Below the pieces are notes generated by a model that was not told the origin of the DNA, ran no database searches, and saw nothing but the letters and a program-made list of their open reading frames with translations. Made by a program: the position numbers and the translations under genes. Below are positions 55,634 to 64,000 of a stretch of DNA of 64,000 nucleotides, piece after piece. The stretch is taken from assembly GCF_017312405.1 (NCBI RefSeq), contig NZ_BLTG01000024.1:62001-126000 (forward strand), given 5' to 3'. Every line of letters starts with the position of its first letter. Within the stretch, counting starts at the first letter, position 1. Source of the DNA: Mycobacterium sp. PO1 (GTDB lineage Bacteria > Actinomycetota > Actinomycetes > Mycobacteriales > Mycobacteriaceae).

Positions 55634-57231
55634 TGCACCGCTCCCCGGTGACGGAGACGGGTGCGCCGCGACCGACGACCCCCTCCACCCCGACCAACCG
55701 CCGCATCGCGATCAGTGCGGGCAGCCTCGCGGTGGTGCTCGGCGCGCTCGACACCTATGTCGTCGTGACGATCATGACCGACATCATGTCCGACGTCGGG
55801 ATCGGCATCAATCAGATCCAGCGGGTCACCCCCATCATCACGGGCTACCTGCTCGGCTACATCGCGGCGATGCCGCTGCTGGGCCGGGCCTCGGACCGGT
55901 TCGGCCGCAAGATGCTCATCCAGGTCAGCCTGGCGGGGTTCGCGCTGGGCTCGGTGATCACCGCGATGTCCACCGACCTGACGGTGCTGGTGCTCGGCCG
56001 CATCATCCAGGGCACGGCCAGCGGCGCGCTGCTGCCGGTGACGTTGGCGCTCGCGGCCGATCTGTGGGCCGCGCGCAACCGCGCCGCCGTGCTCGGCGGC
56101 GTCGGCGCGGCCCAGGAACTCGGCAGCGTGCTGGGCCCGGTCTACGGCATCACCCTGGTGTGGCTGTTCGGGCACTGGCAGTCGGTGTTCTGGGTCAACG
56201 TGCCGCTCGCGGCCCTGGCGATGGTGATGATCCACTTCAGCCTGCCGGCGCGCGCCGAGACCGATGATCCGCAGAAGGTCGACGTGGTGGGCGGGCTGCT
56301 GCTGGCGGTGGCGCTGGGCCTGGCGGTGGTCGGGCTGTACAACCCGGCCCCGGACGGCAGACAGGTGCTGCCCAGCTGGGGCCCGCCGGTGCTGATCGCC
56401 GCGGCGGTGGCGATGGTGGCGTTCTTCGTCTGGGAGAAGTTCGCCCGCACCCGGCTGCTCGATCCGGCCGGCGTGCACTTCCGCCCGTTCCTGGCTGCCC
56501 TGGGTGCCTCGCTGGCTGCCGGCGCCGCGTTGATGGTGACGCTGGTCAACGTCGAATTGTTCGGTCAGGGCGTGCTGGGTCAGGACCAGAACCAGGCGGC
56601 GTTCCTGTTGTTGCGTTTCCTGATCGCCCTGCCGATCGGCGCCCTGTTGGGCGGCTGGCTGGCCACCAGGATCGGTGACCGCATCGTCGCGTTCGTCGGA
56701 CTGCTGATCGCCGCCGGCGGCTACGTGCTGATCTCCCGGTGGCCGGTCGACCTGCTCGCCGCCCGCCACGACCTGGGCTTTGTCAGCCTGCCCGTGCTCG
56801 ACACCGACCTGGCGATCGCCGGATTGGGCCTGGGCCTGGTGATCGGGCCGCTGACGTCAGCGACGCTGCGCGTGGTGCCCACCGCCCAGCACGGCATCGC
56901 CTCGGCAGCAGTGGTGGTGGCGCGCATGATCGGCATGCTGATCGGCATCGCGGCGCTGTCGGCGTGGGGTCTGTACCGCTTCAACCAGCACCTGGCGAGC
57001 ATTCCCGCCGACCCGAACGCCAACACGCTGGCGCAGCGCCTGGCCGCCGAGGCGGCACGCGTCCGCGAGGCGTACGTCATGCAGTATTCGGAGATCTTCA
57101 CGATCACCGCGGTGGTCTGTGTCGTGGGCGCGGTGCTGGGATTGTTGATCGCCGCCCGGCGCGAACATGCCGAGGAACCCGGCGAATCAGGCGCCGATCA
57201 GCAGCGTTCGAGCCCTCGGCCCATCAGCTGA
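55633..57231 (+). CDS. p55: MFS efflux protein P55
   Basis: Encodes 532 aa with about 14 membrane segments, DHA2-type. Motif A is [15 protein letters not shown]; a large extracellular hairpin region follows ([14 protein letters not shown]). It exports lipids with LprG and affects drug susceptibility. Its start overlaps the lprG stop by 1 nt (TGATG), typical for this operon (Rv1411c-Rv1410c). Confidence 0.95.
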   Translation: MHRSPVTETGAPRPTTPSTPTNRRIAISAGSLAVVLGALDTYVVVTIMTDIMSDVGIGINQIQRVTPIITGYLLGYIAAMPLLGRASDRFGRKMLIQVSLAGFALGSVITAMSTDLTVLVLGRIIQGTASGALLPVTLALAADLWAARNRAAVLGGVGAAQELGSVLGPVYGITLVWLFGHWQSVFWVNVPLAALAMVMIHFSLPARAETDDPQKVDVVGGLLLAVALGLAVVGLYNPAPDGRQVLPSWGPPVLIAAAVAMVAFFVWEKFARTRLLDPAGVHFRPFLAALGASLAAGAALMVTLVNVELFGQGVLGQDQNQAAFLLLRFLIALPIGALLGGWLATRIGDRIVAFVGLLIAAGGYVLISRWPVDLLAARHDLGFVSLPVLDTDLAIAGLGLGLVIGPLTSATLRVVPTAQHGIASAAVVVARMIGMLIGIAALSAWGLYRFNQHLASIPADPNANTLAQRLAAEAARVREAYVMQYSEIFTITAVVCVVGAVLGLLIAARREHAEEPGESGADQQRSSPRPIS

Positions 57232-57359
57232 GGCTCGTCGCGTTCGGTGAGTTCGGTGGGTTTCTCGCTGGTCAGATCCCGCCAGACACCCCAGATTGCG
57301 GCTTTCAGATGTCGGGGATCGACCGGATTGTGGTGGATCCAGCCCTGCAGAGCAGTCAT
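57198..57359 (-). CDS. Small protein of 53 residues, unknown
   Basis: ATG 57359 with AAGGA 8 nt upstream opens [18 protein letters not shown], then [16 protein letters not shown] and ends [10 protein letters not shown]. It is Trp-rich with a C-terminal Cys. The 3' end overlaps the end of p55 by 34 nt in antisense. A good ribosome site and plausible composition support a gene; I know no family. It could also be chance coding in GC-rich DNA. Confidence 0.45.
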   Translation of the reverse strand: MTALQGWIHHNPVDPRHLKAAIWGVWRDLTSEKPTELTERDEPQLMGRGLERC

Positions 57360-57512
57360 GCTCGATGTCCTTTTCTCGTGCTTTCTCAGCGCAACTCGTC
57401 TCTGAAAGCGCGATATTCCCGCCGGCAAGCAGCCGACTGCATCGAGTTTACCGATTCGGCGGTGCCTGACCCCCGGTCGCCGCGCCCGCGGCGACTGTGA
57501 CACCGCCCACCG

Positions 57513-58514
57513 TCACGCCGGTACCAGGCTGAGCAACACATCAGGCCCGACGGCCTGCACTCCGTCGAACTGCCAGCGTTGAGCCTGAGCGATGCTGAGC
57601 ACGCCGACGTCGTCCACCGCGGTGATCGGACCGCCCAGCAGGATCGGCGCCACGTAAGCCAGGATGCGGTCGATCACACCGGCCCGCAGGAAGGCGCCGG
57701 CCAGGGTGGGGCCGCCCTCGACCAGCACGTCGGTACGGTCCGACAGCGCCCTGAGCACCTCGTGCGGATCCCGGGTGCGGATCACCATGGTTCGCGAGTC
57801 GTCGTTGAGAACCCTTGCATCCGGCGATATCTCGCGCTCACCCACCACCACACGCAACGGCTGGCTCTCGGCCAGCGCACCGTCGGGGCGGCGAGCGGTC
57901 AGGACCGGGTCGTCGACGAACACCGTTCCGGTGCCGACGATGATCGCCTCGGCGGCCGCCCGCCGGCGATGGACGTCCGCGCGGGCGGCCTCACTGGTGA
58001 TCCACTGGCTGGTGCCGTCGGCGGCGGCGCTGCGGCCGTCCACGCTGGTCGCGAATTTCCACGTCACGTGGGGGGATCCGGTCCGGAGCTTGTGCAGCCA
58101 CTCGCGCAGCGGCCCACCGGCGACGGCGCCGGCCAGCACCCCGGCCTGCACCTCGACCCCGGCATCGGCCAGTCGGGCGGCTCCCCCGGCAGCGAGCGGA
58201 TTCGGATCGCTGACGGCGAAGACCACCGCAGCGACGCCGGCGGCCAACAATGCGTCCACGCAGGGCGGCGTGCGACCGGTGTGGTTGCACGGTTCCAGGG
58301 TGACCACCGCGGTGCCTCCGGCCGCGCGGCTGCCGGCTCGTCGCAACGCGAGGACCTCGGCGTGCGGCCCGCCCGCCGGTGAGGTGGCGCCGACGCCGGC
58401 GATCTGGCCGTCGCGATCCAGGATGACCGCTCCCACCGGGGGATTCGGGTAGGTGCGGCCCTTGACCTGCTCAGCCTGCTCGATGGCCGCCTGCATGGCG
58501 GCGTCGAGGTTCAT
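57513..58514 (-). CDS. ribD: Bifunctional riboflavin-specific deaminase/reductase
   Basis: Encodes 333 aa. The N-terminal deaminase binds zinc through His51-Ala-Glu53 and Cys76/Cys85 ([12 protein letters not shown]). The C-terminal reductase has [20 protein letters not shown] and [13 protein letters not shown]. It performs two riboflavin steps. ATG 58514 overlaps the rpe stop (ATGA). Older name ribG. Confidence 0.95.
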   Translation of the reverse strand: MNLDAAMQAAIEQAEQVKGRTYPNPPVGAVILDRDGQIAGVGATSPAGGPHAEVLALRRAGSRAAGGTAVVTLEPCNHTGRTPPCVDALLAAGVAAVVFAVSDPNPLAAGGAARLADAGVEVQAGVLAGAVAGGPLREWLHKLRTGSPHVTWKFATSVDGRSAAADGTSQWITSEAARADVHRRRAAAEAIIVGTGTVFVDDPVLTARRPDGALAESQPLRVVVGEREISPDARVLNDDSRTMVIRTRDPHEVLRALSDRTDVLVEGGPTLAGAFLRAGVIDRILAYVAPILLGGPITAVDDVGVLSIAQAQRWQFDGVQAVGPDVLLSLVPA

Positions 58515-59188
58515 ACCGACAGATGCGTGGCCGCCGCGCCGGCCTGCGCGCGCAATGCCCGCACCGCGGCGGCGGGATCGTCGGCGCTGTAGACGGCTGA
58601 TCCGGCGACGAAGCAGTCGACCCCGGCAGCGGCCGCCTGTTCGATGGTGTCGGCGTTGATGCCGCCGTCGATCTCGATCAGGATGCTCAACTCGCCCGCG
58701 TCGACCAGCCGCCGCGCCGTCCCGACCTTGGGCAGCACCTCGGCGATGAACTTCTGGCCCCCGAAGCCGGGTTCGACCGACATCACCAGCAGCGTGTCGA
58801 ACTCGGGCAGGATCTCCAGGTACGGCTCGATCGGGGTGCCCGGCTTGACCGCCAGACCGGCTTTGCCCCCGGCGGCGCGGATGTCGCGAGCCACGCCGAC
58901 CGGGTTGTCGGTGGCCTCGGCATGGAACGTGACGTTGTAGGCGCCGGCTTCGGCGTAGGGCGGCGCCCACCGCTGCGGGTCGTCGATCATCAGGTGGCAG
59001 TCCATCGGGATGTCGGTGACCTTGAGCAGCGACTCCACCACGGGCAGGCCCAGCGTGAGGTTCGGCACGAAATGGTTGTCCATCACATCGACGTGCAGCC
59101 AGTCCGCTCCCGCGACAGCGGCGGTCTCGTCGGCCAGCCGGGCGAAGTCGGCGGCCAGGATCGACGGGGCGATCATCGGTGCAGCCAT
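58511..59188 (-). CDS. rpe: Ribulose-phosphate 3-epimerase
   Basis: Encodes 225 aa, a TIM barrel. Motifs are [47 protein letters not shown] and [10 protein letters not shown] with metal-binding Asp/His residues. It interconverts ribulose-5-P and xylulose-5-P. Its -10, TAGGGT (59200-59195), is 6 nt upstream of ATG 59188 and begins with the rsmB stop codon. Confidence 0.96.
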   Translation of the reverse strand: MAAPMIAPSILAADFARLADETAAVAGADWLHVDVMDNHFVPNLTLGLPVVESLLKVTDIPMDCHLMIDDPQRWAPPYAEAGAYNVTFHAEATDNPVGVARDIRAAGGKAGLAVKPGTPIEPYLEILPEFDTLLVMSVEPGFGGQKFIAEVLPKVGTARRLVDAGELSILIEIDGGINADTIEQAAAAGVDCFVAGSAVYSADDPAAAVRALRAQAGAAATHLSV

Positions 59189-59197
59189 GCGCTCACC

Positions 59198-60577
59198 CTA
59201 TCGGTCGCCGCCCACCCGCAATGCGGCGGCGAACATCGCGTCGGTGCCGTGGCGGTGCGGCCACAACTGCGCCGACGGCCCATCACCGATGTCGGTGGCT
59301 GGGGCGAGCAGTGCCGTGGTGTCCAGTGCGGTCACCGGATAGCGGCGCAGCGCGTCGGCGACGACGCCGGCCGTTTCGGCCAGATGCGGCGAGCACGTCG
59401 CGTACAGCACTACCCCGCCGGGGCGGGTGAGCCGGATCGCCGAGGCCAGCAGTTCGCGTTGCAGCTTCGCCAAGGCGGGCACGTCGCCGGGCCGGCGCCG
59501 CCAGCGGGCTTCGGGCCGTCGGCGCAGCGCGCCCAGCCCGGTGCACGGCGCGTCGACGAGGACCCGGTCGTAGCCGGGCGGCAGGCCCGGCTCGCGCCCG
59601 TCCACACGGTGGACGGTCACGGGCAGCCCGGCGGTGTTCTGCTCGACCAGATCGGCGCGGGCGGGGGCGGGTTCGACCGCGTCGACGAAGGCTCCGACGG
59701 GTTCGCCGAGGGCCGCCAGCAGCGCCGTCTTCCCGCCGGGGCCGGCGCACAGATCGAGCCAGCGGCCGGTGTCGTCACCGTCGAGCGTGGCCAGTGTGAG
59801 CGCACGGGCGATCAGTTGGCTGCCCTCGTCCTGAACGAGCGCCGAGCCGTCGCGGAGAGCCGACAGCGCCCCGGGGTCGCCCTCGCCGAGATACACCGCA
59901 TACGGGGAGTAGCGACCGACGGTGCCACCGGCCGTCTCGGCCAGCTCGGCGGCCGAGAGGCGCCCTGGCCGCGCCACCAGATGCACCTCCGGACGGGCGT
60001 CGTCACTGGCCAGCAGCGCCTCGAGTTCTCCGGCGCGGGCGCCCAGCGCATCGGTGAACGCCTGGCCGATCCACCGTGGGTGGGCGTACCTGAACGCCAG
60101 GTGCCCCACCGGGTCGGTGGCCGCCGGTGGAGCCAGCTCGGCGACCCAGGAACCCTCGTCGCGCCGGGCGATGGCCCGTAGCACGCCGTTGACGAAACCG
60201 GCTCGTGCCGAATCGAATTCGATCCCGGCCTGCTCCACGGTCGTCGAGACCGCGGCATGGTCCTCCACCCGGGTGCGCAGCAGCTGGTACGCCCCCAGCC
60301 GCAGCAGGTCCAACAGCACCGGGTCGATGCGGTCCACGGGCCGGCCCGCCGCGGCGGCGATGACGGCGTCGAGCAGCCCGCGGGCCCGGCAGGTGCCGTA
60401 GGCCAGCTCGGTGGCGAATGCGGCGTCGCGCCCGGTGATTCCGCGCTCCCGCAGGATCGCCGGGAGCGCCAGATTGGCGTACGCGTCGCGGGTGGACACC
60501 GCACGCAGCACGTCGAAGGCCGCGCGGCGGGCCGGGTCCAGCGGGGTGCGCCGGGGTCGGCGTCCGGGGCCGCTCAT
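59198..60577 (-). CDS. rsmB: 16S rRNA m5C967 methyltransferase RsmB
   Basis: Encodes 459 aa. An N-terminal NusB-like RNA-binding domain (about 12-140) precedes the SAM methyltransferase: [18 protein letters not shown], the releasing Cys in DAPCTGLG and the catalytic Cys in YATCSPH. It methylates C967 of 16S rRNA. ATG 60577 overlaps the fmt stop (ATGA). Also named fmu or sun. Confidence 0.95.
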   Translation of the reverse strand: MSGPGRRPRRTPLDPARRAAFDVLRAVSTRDAYANLALPAILRERGITGRDAAFATELAYGTCRARGLLDAVIAAAAGRPVDRIDPVLLDLLRLGAYQLLRTRVEDHAAVSTTVEQAGIEFDSARAGFVNGVLRAIARRDEGSWVAELAPPAATDPVGHLAFRYAHPRWIGQAFTDALGARAGELEALLASDDARPEVHLVARPGRLSAAELAETAGGTVGRYSPYAVYLGEGDPGALSALRDGSALVQDEGSQLIARALTLATLDGDDTGRWLDLCAGPGGKTALLAALGEPVGAFVDAVEPAPARADLVEQNTAGLPVTVHRVDGREPGLPPGYDRVLVDAPCTGLGALRRRPEARWRRRPGDVPALAKLQRELLASAIRLTRPGGVVLYATCSPHLAETAGVVADALRRYPVTALDTTALLAPATDIGDGPSAQLWPHRHGTDAMFAAALRVGGDR

Positions 60578-61503
60578 CGGGCCCAGCCGTGTTCGTCGAG
60601 CCGGGCGCCACGCGCCCAGTCCGCGGCGGCCATCGCCTTCTTGCCCGGGGGCTGCACGCTGCCCAGCTGCACCGGCACCGATCCGGTACCGACCAGCACG
60701 TGGCGCTTGCCCACCTGCATGCGCCCGGGCTCCAGCTCGCAGGCCTGGTCGGGCACGGTCACCGGACCCACCTTGACCCGCAGCTCACCGATCATCGTCC
60801 AGGCACCGGGGTTGGGCGTGACCGCACGGATGCGCCGGTCCACGACGTGCGCGGGCAGGTCCCAGCGGATCCGGGCGTCGTCGACGGTGACTTTGGGGGC
60901 GACGCTGACGCCTTCGGCGGGTTGCGGCACCGCGGTCAGCTTGTGTTCGGCGATGCCGTCCATCGTCGCCTCGAGCAACTCCGCACCCGCGACCGAGAGT
61001 CGCTCGAGCAACGCGCCGGCGGTGTCGGTGGGTCGAATGGTCTCGGTGACCACGCCGTACACCGGGCCGGAATCCAGACTGCGCTCGATCTGGAATGTCG
61101 TCGCTCCGGTCACGGTGTCCCCGGCCGCCAGGGCCGCCTGCACGGGAGCCGCACCACGCCAGGCGGGCAGCAGCGAGAAGTGCAGGTTGACCCAGCCGTG
61201 CGCGGGGACCGCCAGCAGTTCCTCCCCGAGCAGCGCCCCGTAGGCCACCACGGCGCAGCAGTCGGGGTCCAGCTCGGCGAGTTCGGCGACGAACTCCTCG
61301 GAGTTGGGGCGGGCCGGCCGGAGGATCGGGATGCCGTGCTCGGCGGCCACCTGCGCGACCGGGGACGGGGCCGCCCGCCCGCGCCGGCCGGCGACCGCAT
61401 CAGGGCGGGTCAGCACGGCGACGACGTCGTGACGGGGTGATTCGATCAGCCGCCGCAGGGAGGGCAGGGCCGGTTCCGGCGTGCCGGCGAAGACGAGACG
61501 CAC
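60574..61503 (-). CDS. fmt: Methionyl-tRNA formyltransferase
   Basis: Encodes 309 aa. Catalytic residues match E. coli numbering: Asn106, His108 ([12 protein letters not shown]) and Asp144 (LDSGPVYG). It formylates initiator Met-tRNA. GTG 61503 has TAGACT (61515-61510) 6 nt upstream and no Shine-Dalgarno, i.e. leaderless. It heads the fmt-rsmB pair. Confidence 0.96.
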   Translation of the reverse strand: MRLVFAGTPEPALPSLRRLIESPRHDVVAVLTRPDAVAGRRGRAAPSPVAQVAAEHGIPILRPARPNSEEFVAELAELDPDCCAVVAYGALLGEELLAVPAHGWVNLHFSLLPAWRGAAPVQAALAAGDTVTGATTFQIERSLDSGPVYGVVTETIRPTDTAGALLERLSVAGAELLEATMDGIAEHKLTAVPQPAEGVSVAPKVTVDDARIRWDLPAHVVDRRIRAVTPNPGAWTMIGELRVKVGPVTVPDQACELEPGRMQVGKRHVLVGTGSVPVQLGSVQPPGKKAMAAADWARGARLDEHGWAR

Positions 61504-61509
61504 CGCGCC

Positions 61510-61515
61510 AGTCTA
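61510..61515 (-). promoter_or_regulatory. fmt -10 element, leaderless
   Basis: TAGACT on the minus strand, 6 nt (GGCGCG), then GTG 61503. It sits within the 19-nt gap after lemA, so fmt probably has its own start even though lemA is on the same strand. Confidence 0.6.
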
Positions 61516-61522
61516 GGGAGGC

Positions 61523-62056
61523 TCATCTCGGTGTCTGGTAGTACTCCTTCTCGGCGACCCCCGTCAGCGGTGCGACCAGCAGCCACGGGATGGTGGTGAC
61601 GAGCCGGTTCAGGCCGGCCACGGAGTCGTTGTAGTACTGCCGGGCGAACGCCAGTTTGTCCTCGGTGTCGGCGAGGTTGCGCTGCAGGTCCAAGAAGTTG
61701 GCCGACGAGGCGAGTTGCGGATAGTCGCGGCCGAGCGCGAGCACCGGCGCCAGCGCGCGGTCGAGTTGCTTTTCGGCCGCGCTGCGCTGGGTGACGGACT
61801 TCCCGCTGGTGGCCGCGGTCAGGGCCGCGTTGGCGTCGGTGACGTGGTCGAGCACGGTCTTTTCGTGGGTGGCGAAGGTCGCGACGGTGTGCACCAGGCT
61901 CGGGATCAGTGCGGCGCGTCGCGTCAGCTCCACGTCGATGCCCGACAGCGCCTCGGCCACCCGCACGTCGGCGGACCGGATCTTGTTGTAGCCCACGACG
62001 AATCCGATCAGCACCGCCACCGCCACCACCAGGATGACGACAAGTAGGAAGGTCAC
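61523..62056 (-). CDS. lemA: LemA family protein
   Basis: Encodes 177 aa. One N-terminal membrane segment (about 3-23, VTFLLVVILVVAVAVLIGFVV) and a helical-bundle body with YNKIRSADVRVAEALSGIDVELTRRAALIPSLV, typical of LemA. Function is unclear; LemA genes often sit beside TPM/DUF2207 genes, as here. GTG 62056 overlaps the upstream stop by 4 nt (GTGA); GTG 62059 is an alternative. Confidence 0.9.
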   Translation of the reverse strand: MTFLLVVILVVAVAVLIGFVVGYNKIRSADVRVAEALSGIDVELTRRAALIPSLVHTVATFATHEKTVLDHVTDANAALTAATSGKSVTQRSAAEKQLDRALAPVLALGRDYPQLASSANFLDLQRNLADTEDKLAFARQYYNDSVAGLNRLVTTIPWLLVAPLTGVAEKEYYQTPR

Positions 62057-63861
62057 CACGACCCGCCACCTCCTCCTCCACCACCGCCGCCCCCGCCGCC
62101 GCTGGACCCTCCGCCGCCCGAGGACGACGACTTCGCCTGCGAGGCGGTGTAGGCGCCGATCGACGACGACAACGCCGATTCGAAGCTGTCGAAGTCCGCG
62201 CCGCCACCGGAGCCGAACCAGCCCGATGACGTCGTCGTCGAAGTGCTGTACCAATCGGGTTGCGGTGCAACGGTACCGGTGACTTCTTGATATTTCTTGG
62301 CCCACATCGCGGCGGCGCCGGCGGCCACCGCGAACGGAACGTAGGCGGTGTAGAGATCCTTGCGGGCGGCGAAGTCGAACCGGCTCTCGGCCGAGTCGGT
62401 GGCCAGCACCCGGTGGAATCCGCCGATGCGCGACCACAGTTCACGTCCGGCCGCGGTGCGCCTGGTTCCCACCCCGGGCCGCCAGGAAGCCGCCGAGAAG
62501 ACGAAGAACGCCGCGAACGGCAGGGCCCAGAGCGTGAAGGGCGGCCCCCAGTTGAAGAACGCGCAGATCATCAATACGAAGGCAGCGCCGTTGGCGGCGC
62601 GCAGCCACAGCTCCTTCTTGCGCTGCACCATGAGTCCGGAGGTCAGCGCCCACTTCTGCACGGTCTCGGTCATCTCGGCCTTGGCCTTCTGGAGCCGCTC
62701 CCCTGACTTGACCGTCTTCTTGGCCTCGAATTCCGCGCCCGCGGAGTCGACTTTCAGTTTCCTTCCGACCGCCGCGCTGACCGGGTCCACGTCTCTCCAC
62801 TGCCCCCGCTGGGCAACCCCCCGGATTCGCCAGTGTTTGTCGCTGACCTGCTGCAGGGTGATCAGACCGCGTTCGGCCAGATGGAACAGCGTGGCGGTCA
62901 GGCCGTTCTTGGGCACCGACTCGGTGCGGAGGTATTCGACCTGTACCGGTCCCAGGCCCGGCGGCGGCGCGTACTGCAGCGGGAAGCCGGGTCTCCGCTC
63001 GGTGACCGCGCGCAGCCACAGCAGCGCTCCGGCGGCCAACAGCACGGTCAGCGTCGCGACGCCGATCACGCCGGCCACCGATTGGCCGAGCACCCGGTCC
63101 CAGGTGTAGGACCAGGGCAGTGTCGGCCGCGCCGGGGTCGGCAGGTCGACGCCGGCGCGCACGGTGACGGGGGTGCGCGGTGGCAGGTTGGCCGCCGACA
63201 ACTCGACGCGGTTGCCCCTGATGGTCAGGTCGTCACAGATCACGCCGACGCCCGAGCCGACCGAGCACTGCGCACCGGTGACGGATGCGGGAAGCTCGAC
63301 GGAGACGTCGACCGCGCGGATGTAGTTGTTCCACGACGGCGCGATGACATTCCAGAAGAACACCGTCGGCGCTGCGGCGGTATCGCCGGTGGTGGCGGCG
63401 AACTGCTTCCCGGCGCCGGTGGTGCCTGGGTCGAGCACGCCGGGGATGGTGTAACGGATCTCGAAGACATGGGCGCCGTAGCTCAGCGTCCGGTCCGGAT
63501 CACCGATCTTGGCCACCCGGAACCGCCGGCCGTCCTCCCACAGCATCTCGTACCGTGCCGGACGCCCGTCGAGCAGCACCGACGTGACCTCCGGTCGCTG
63601 GCGGATGTTCGGATCGTTGGGGTTGGCCACGTCCCAGTAGCGGAACAGACCGTGGCGCCCGCTCGGGAAATCCGCGGTGATGGTCTCCACCGCGGTCATC
63701 GTGCCGTCGTCGGCGACGACGATGTCGACGTCGTAATCGTCGAAGACGACCGGATCGTAGGGCGCCGCCGTGTCGGTGGCTCCGCCCTGGAACAGCCACG
63801 GCCACAGCACCCCCAGCGCGATCACCGCCAGCGTGATCAGCCACGAGATCAGACGCGCCAT
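62053..63861 (-). CDS. DUF2207 membrane protein
   Basis: Encodes 602 aa. An N-terminal membrane anchor or signal, an extracytoplasmic DUF2207 domain (about 35-240, VFDDYDVDIVVADDGTMTAVETI), then membrane segments around 265-285 and 420-455. The C-terminus is Gly/Ser-rich and ends in a long glycine run before SW. Such proteins partner with LemA; role unknown. ATG 63861 has AGGAGAGGG upstream. Confidence 0.87.
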   Translation of the reverse strand: MARLISWLITLAVIALGVLWPWLFQGGATDTAAPYDPVVFDDYDVDIVVADDGTMTAVETITADFPSGRHGLFRYWDVANPNDPNIRQRPEVTSVLLDGRPARYEMLWEDGRRFRVAKIGDPDRTLSYGAHVFEIRYTIPGVLDPGTTGAGKQFAATTGDTAAAPTVFFWNVIAPSWNNYIRAVDVSVELPASVTGAQCSVGSGVGVICDDLTIRGNRVELSAANLPPRTPVTVRAGVDLPTPARPTLPWSYTWDRVLGQSVAGVIGVATLTVLLAAGALLWLRAVTERRPGFPLQYAPPPGLGPVQVEYLRTESVPKNGLTATLFHLAERGLITLQQVSDKHWRIRGVAQRGQWRDVDPVSAAVGRKLKVDSAGAEFEAKKTVKSGERLQKAKAEMTETVQKWALTSGLMVQRKKELWLRAANGAAFVLMICAFFNWGPPFTLWALPFAAFFVFSAASWRPGVGTRRTAAGRELWSRIGGFHRVLATDSAESRFDFAARKDLYTAYVPFAVAAGAAAMWAKKYQEVTGTVAPQPDWYSTSTTTSSGWFGSGGGADFDSFESALSSSIGAYTASQAKSSSSGGGGSSGGGGGGGGGGGGGSW

Positions 63862-63897
63862 CGCCCTCTCCTGTCCGGATCCACCGTCAGACGAGAA

Positions 63898-64000
63898 TCA
63901 CCCTATGTGCAGCGGATCGATCTGCACACGAACCGGCTCGTGGTCGTGGCGTGCGCTGGCGGCCGCGCTGGCCCGTCGCAGCGCCGCGGCAAGGCCCAGT
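63898..64000 (-). CDS. priA: Primosomal protein N' (PriA), C-terminal end
   Basis: The last 33 codons of a gene running in from the right edge encode LGLAAALRRASAAASARHDHEPVRVQIDPLHIG. The ending RVQIDPLHIG is the mycobacterial PriA C-terminus, and priA lies near fmt in M. tuberculosis too. PriA restarts stalled replication forks. Only the tail is visible, so this rests on the motif and gene order. Confidence 0.75.
   Translation of the reverse strand, partial: LGLAAALRRASAAASARHDHEPVRVQIDPLHIG

Overview
The window is a high-GC actinobacterial chromosome segment. Its gene order matches the mycobacterial moxR1-ripB-ripA ... priA region, equivalent to about Rv1479 back to Rv1402 in M. tuberculosis (locus names are from memory). 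A ppc gene, an extra E. coli-type ilvD and several non-tuberculosis accessory genes suggest a free-living, fast-growing Mycolicibacterium-type species. The species cannot be named from the sequence. GTG starts, 4-nt ATGA/GTGA gene overlaps and probable leaderless promoters (TANNNT followed by 6-7 nt and then the start codon) are frequent.

Layout. 1-3.6 kb: end of moxR1, the NlpC/P60 peptidoglycan hydrolase pair ripB and ripA, and an Rv1476-type membrane protein. 3.6-7.4 kb: aconitase with its TetR repressor AcnR and an operator matching the published AcnR consensus, then a 62-aa HTH protein. 7.5-12.4 kb: ABC-F ATPase, crotonase echA12, thioredoxin and an E. coli-type dihydroxy-acid dehydratase. 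12.5-17.7 kb: an accessory block with an XRE/MmyB-type regulator, a secreted GH16 glycosidase with a long acidic N-terminus, a flavodoxin-fold protein, an unknown protein and a HAD-family dehalogenase-like protein. 17.7-24.1 kb: the complete suf operon sufR-B-D-C-S-U-T, whose sufU carries a 30-bp in-frame tandem repeat. 24.2-31.6 kb: mannosyltransferase mptB, an ABC exporter pair, ctaA, an ATP-grasp protein, qor and ctaB. 31.8-38.2 kb: tkt-tal-zwf-opcA-pgl, the pentose-phosphate operon. 38.3-45.6 kb: a small secreted protein, a coiled-coil protein, ppc, secG and the glycolytic cluster tpiA-pgk-gap. 45.7-51.7 kb: a solute-binding-domain protein facing a broken mini-gene across a very compact divergent promoter, then whiA-yvcK-rapZ-uvrC. 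51.8-58.5 kb: riboflavin genes (ribH, ribAB, ribE, ribD) surrounding the lprG-P55 lipid-export pair. 58.5-64 kb: rpe, rsmB, fmt, lemA, a DUF2207 membrane protein and the 3' end of priA.

Much of the segment is conserved housekeeping: cell separation, central carbon metabolism, Fe-S assembly, heme A synthesis and riboflavin. The unusual material is mostly non-coding or tail-level. Three different minisatellite arrays sit at or just beyond the 3' ends of leftward genes (ripB, sufU and the small secreted protein). Other points are a probable pair of back-to-back leaderless promoters 31 bp apart, a frameshifted mini-gene, a probable SufR operator lying over the sufR start codon, and about a dozen leaderless starts. 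I saw no tRNA, rRNA, CRISPR array, insertion sequence or prophage.
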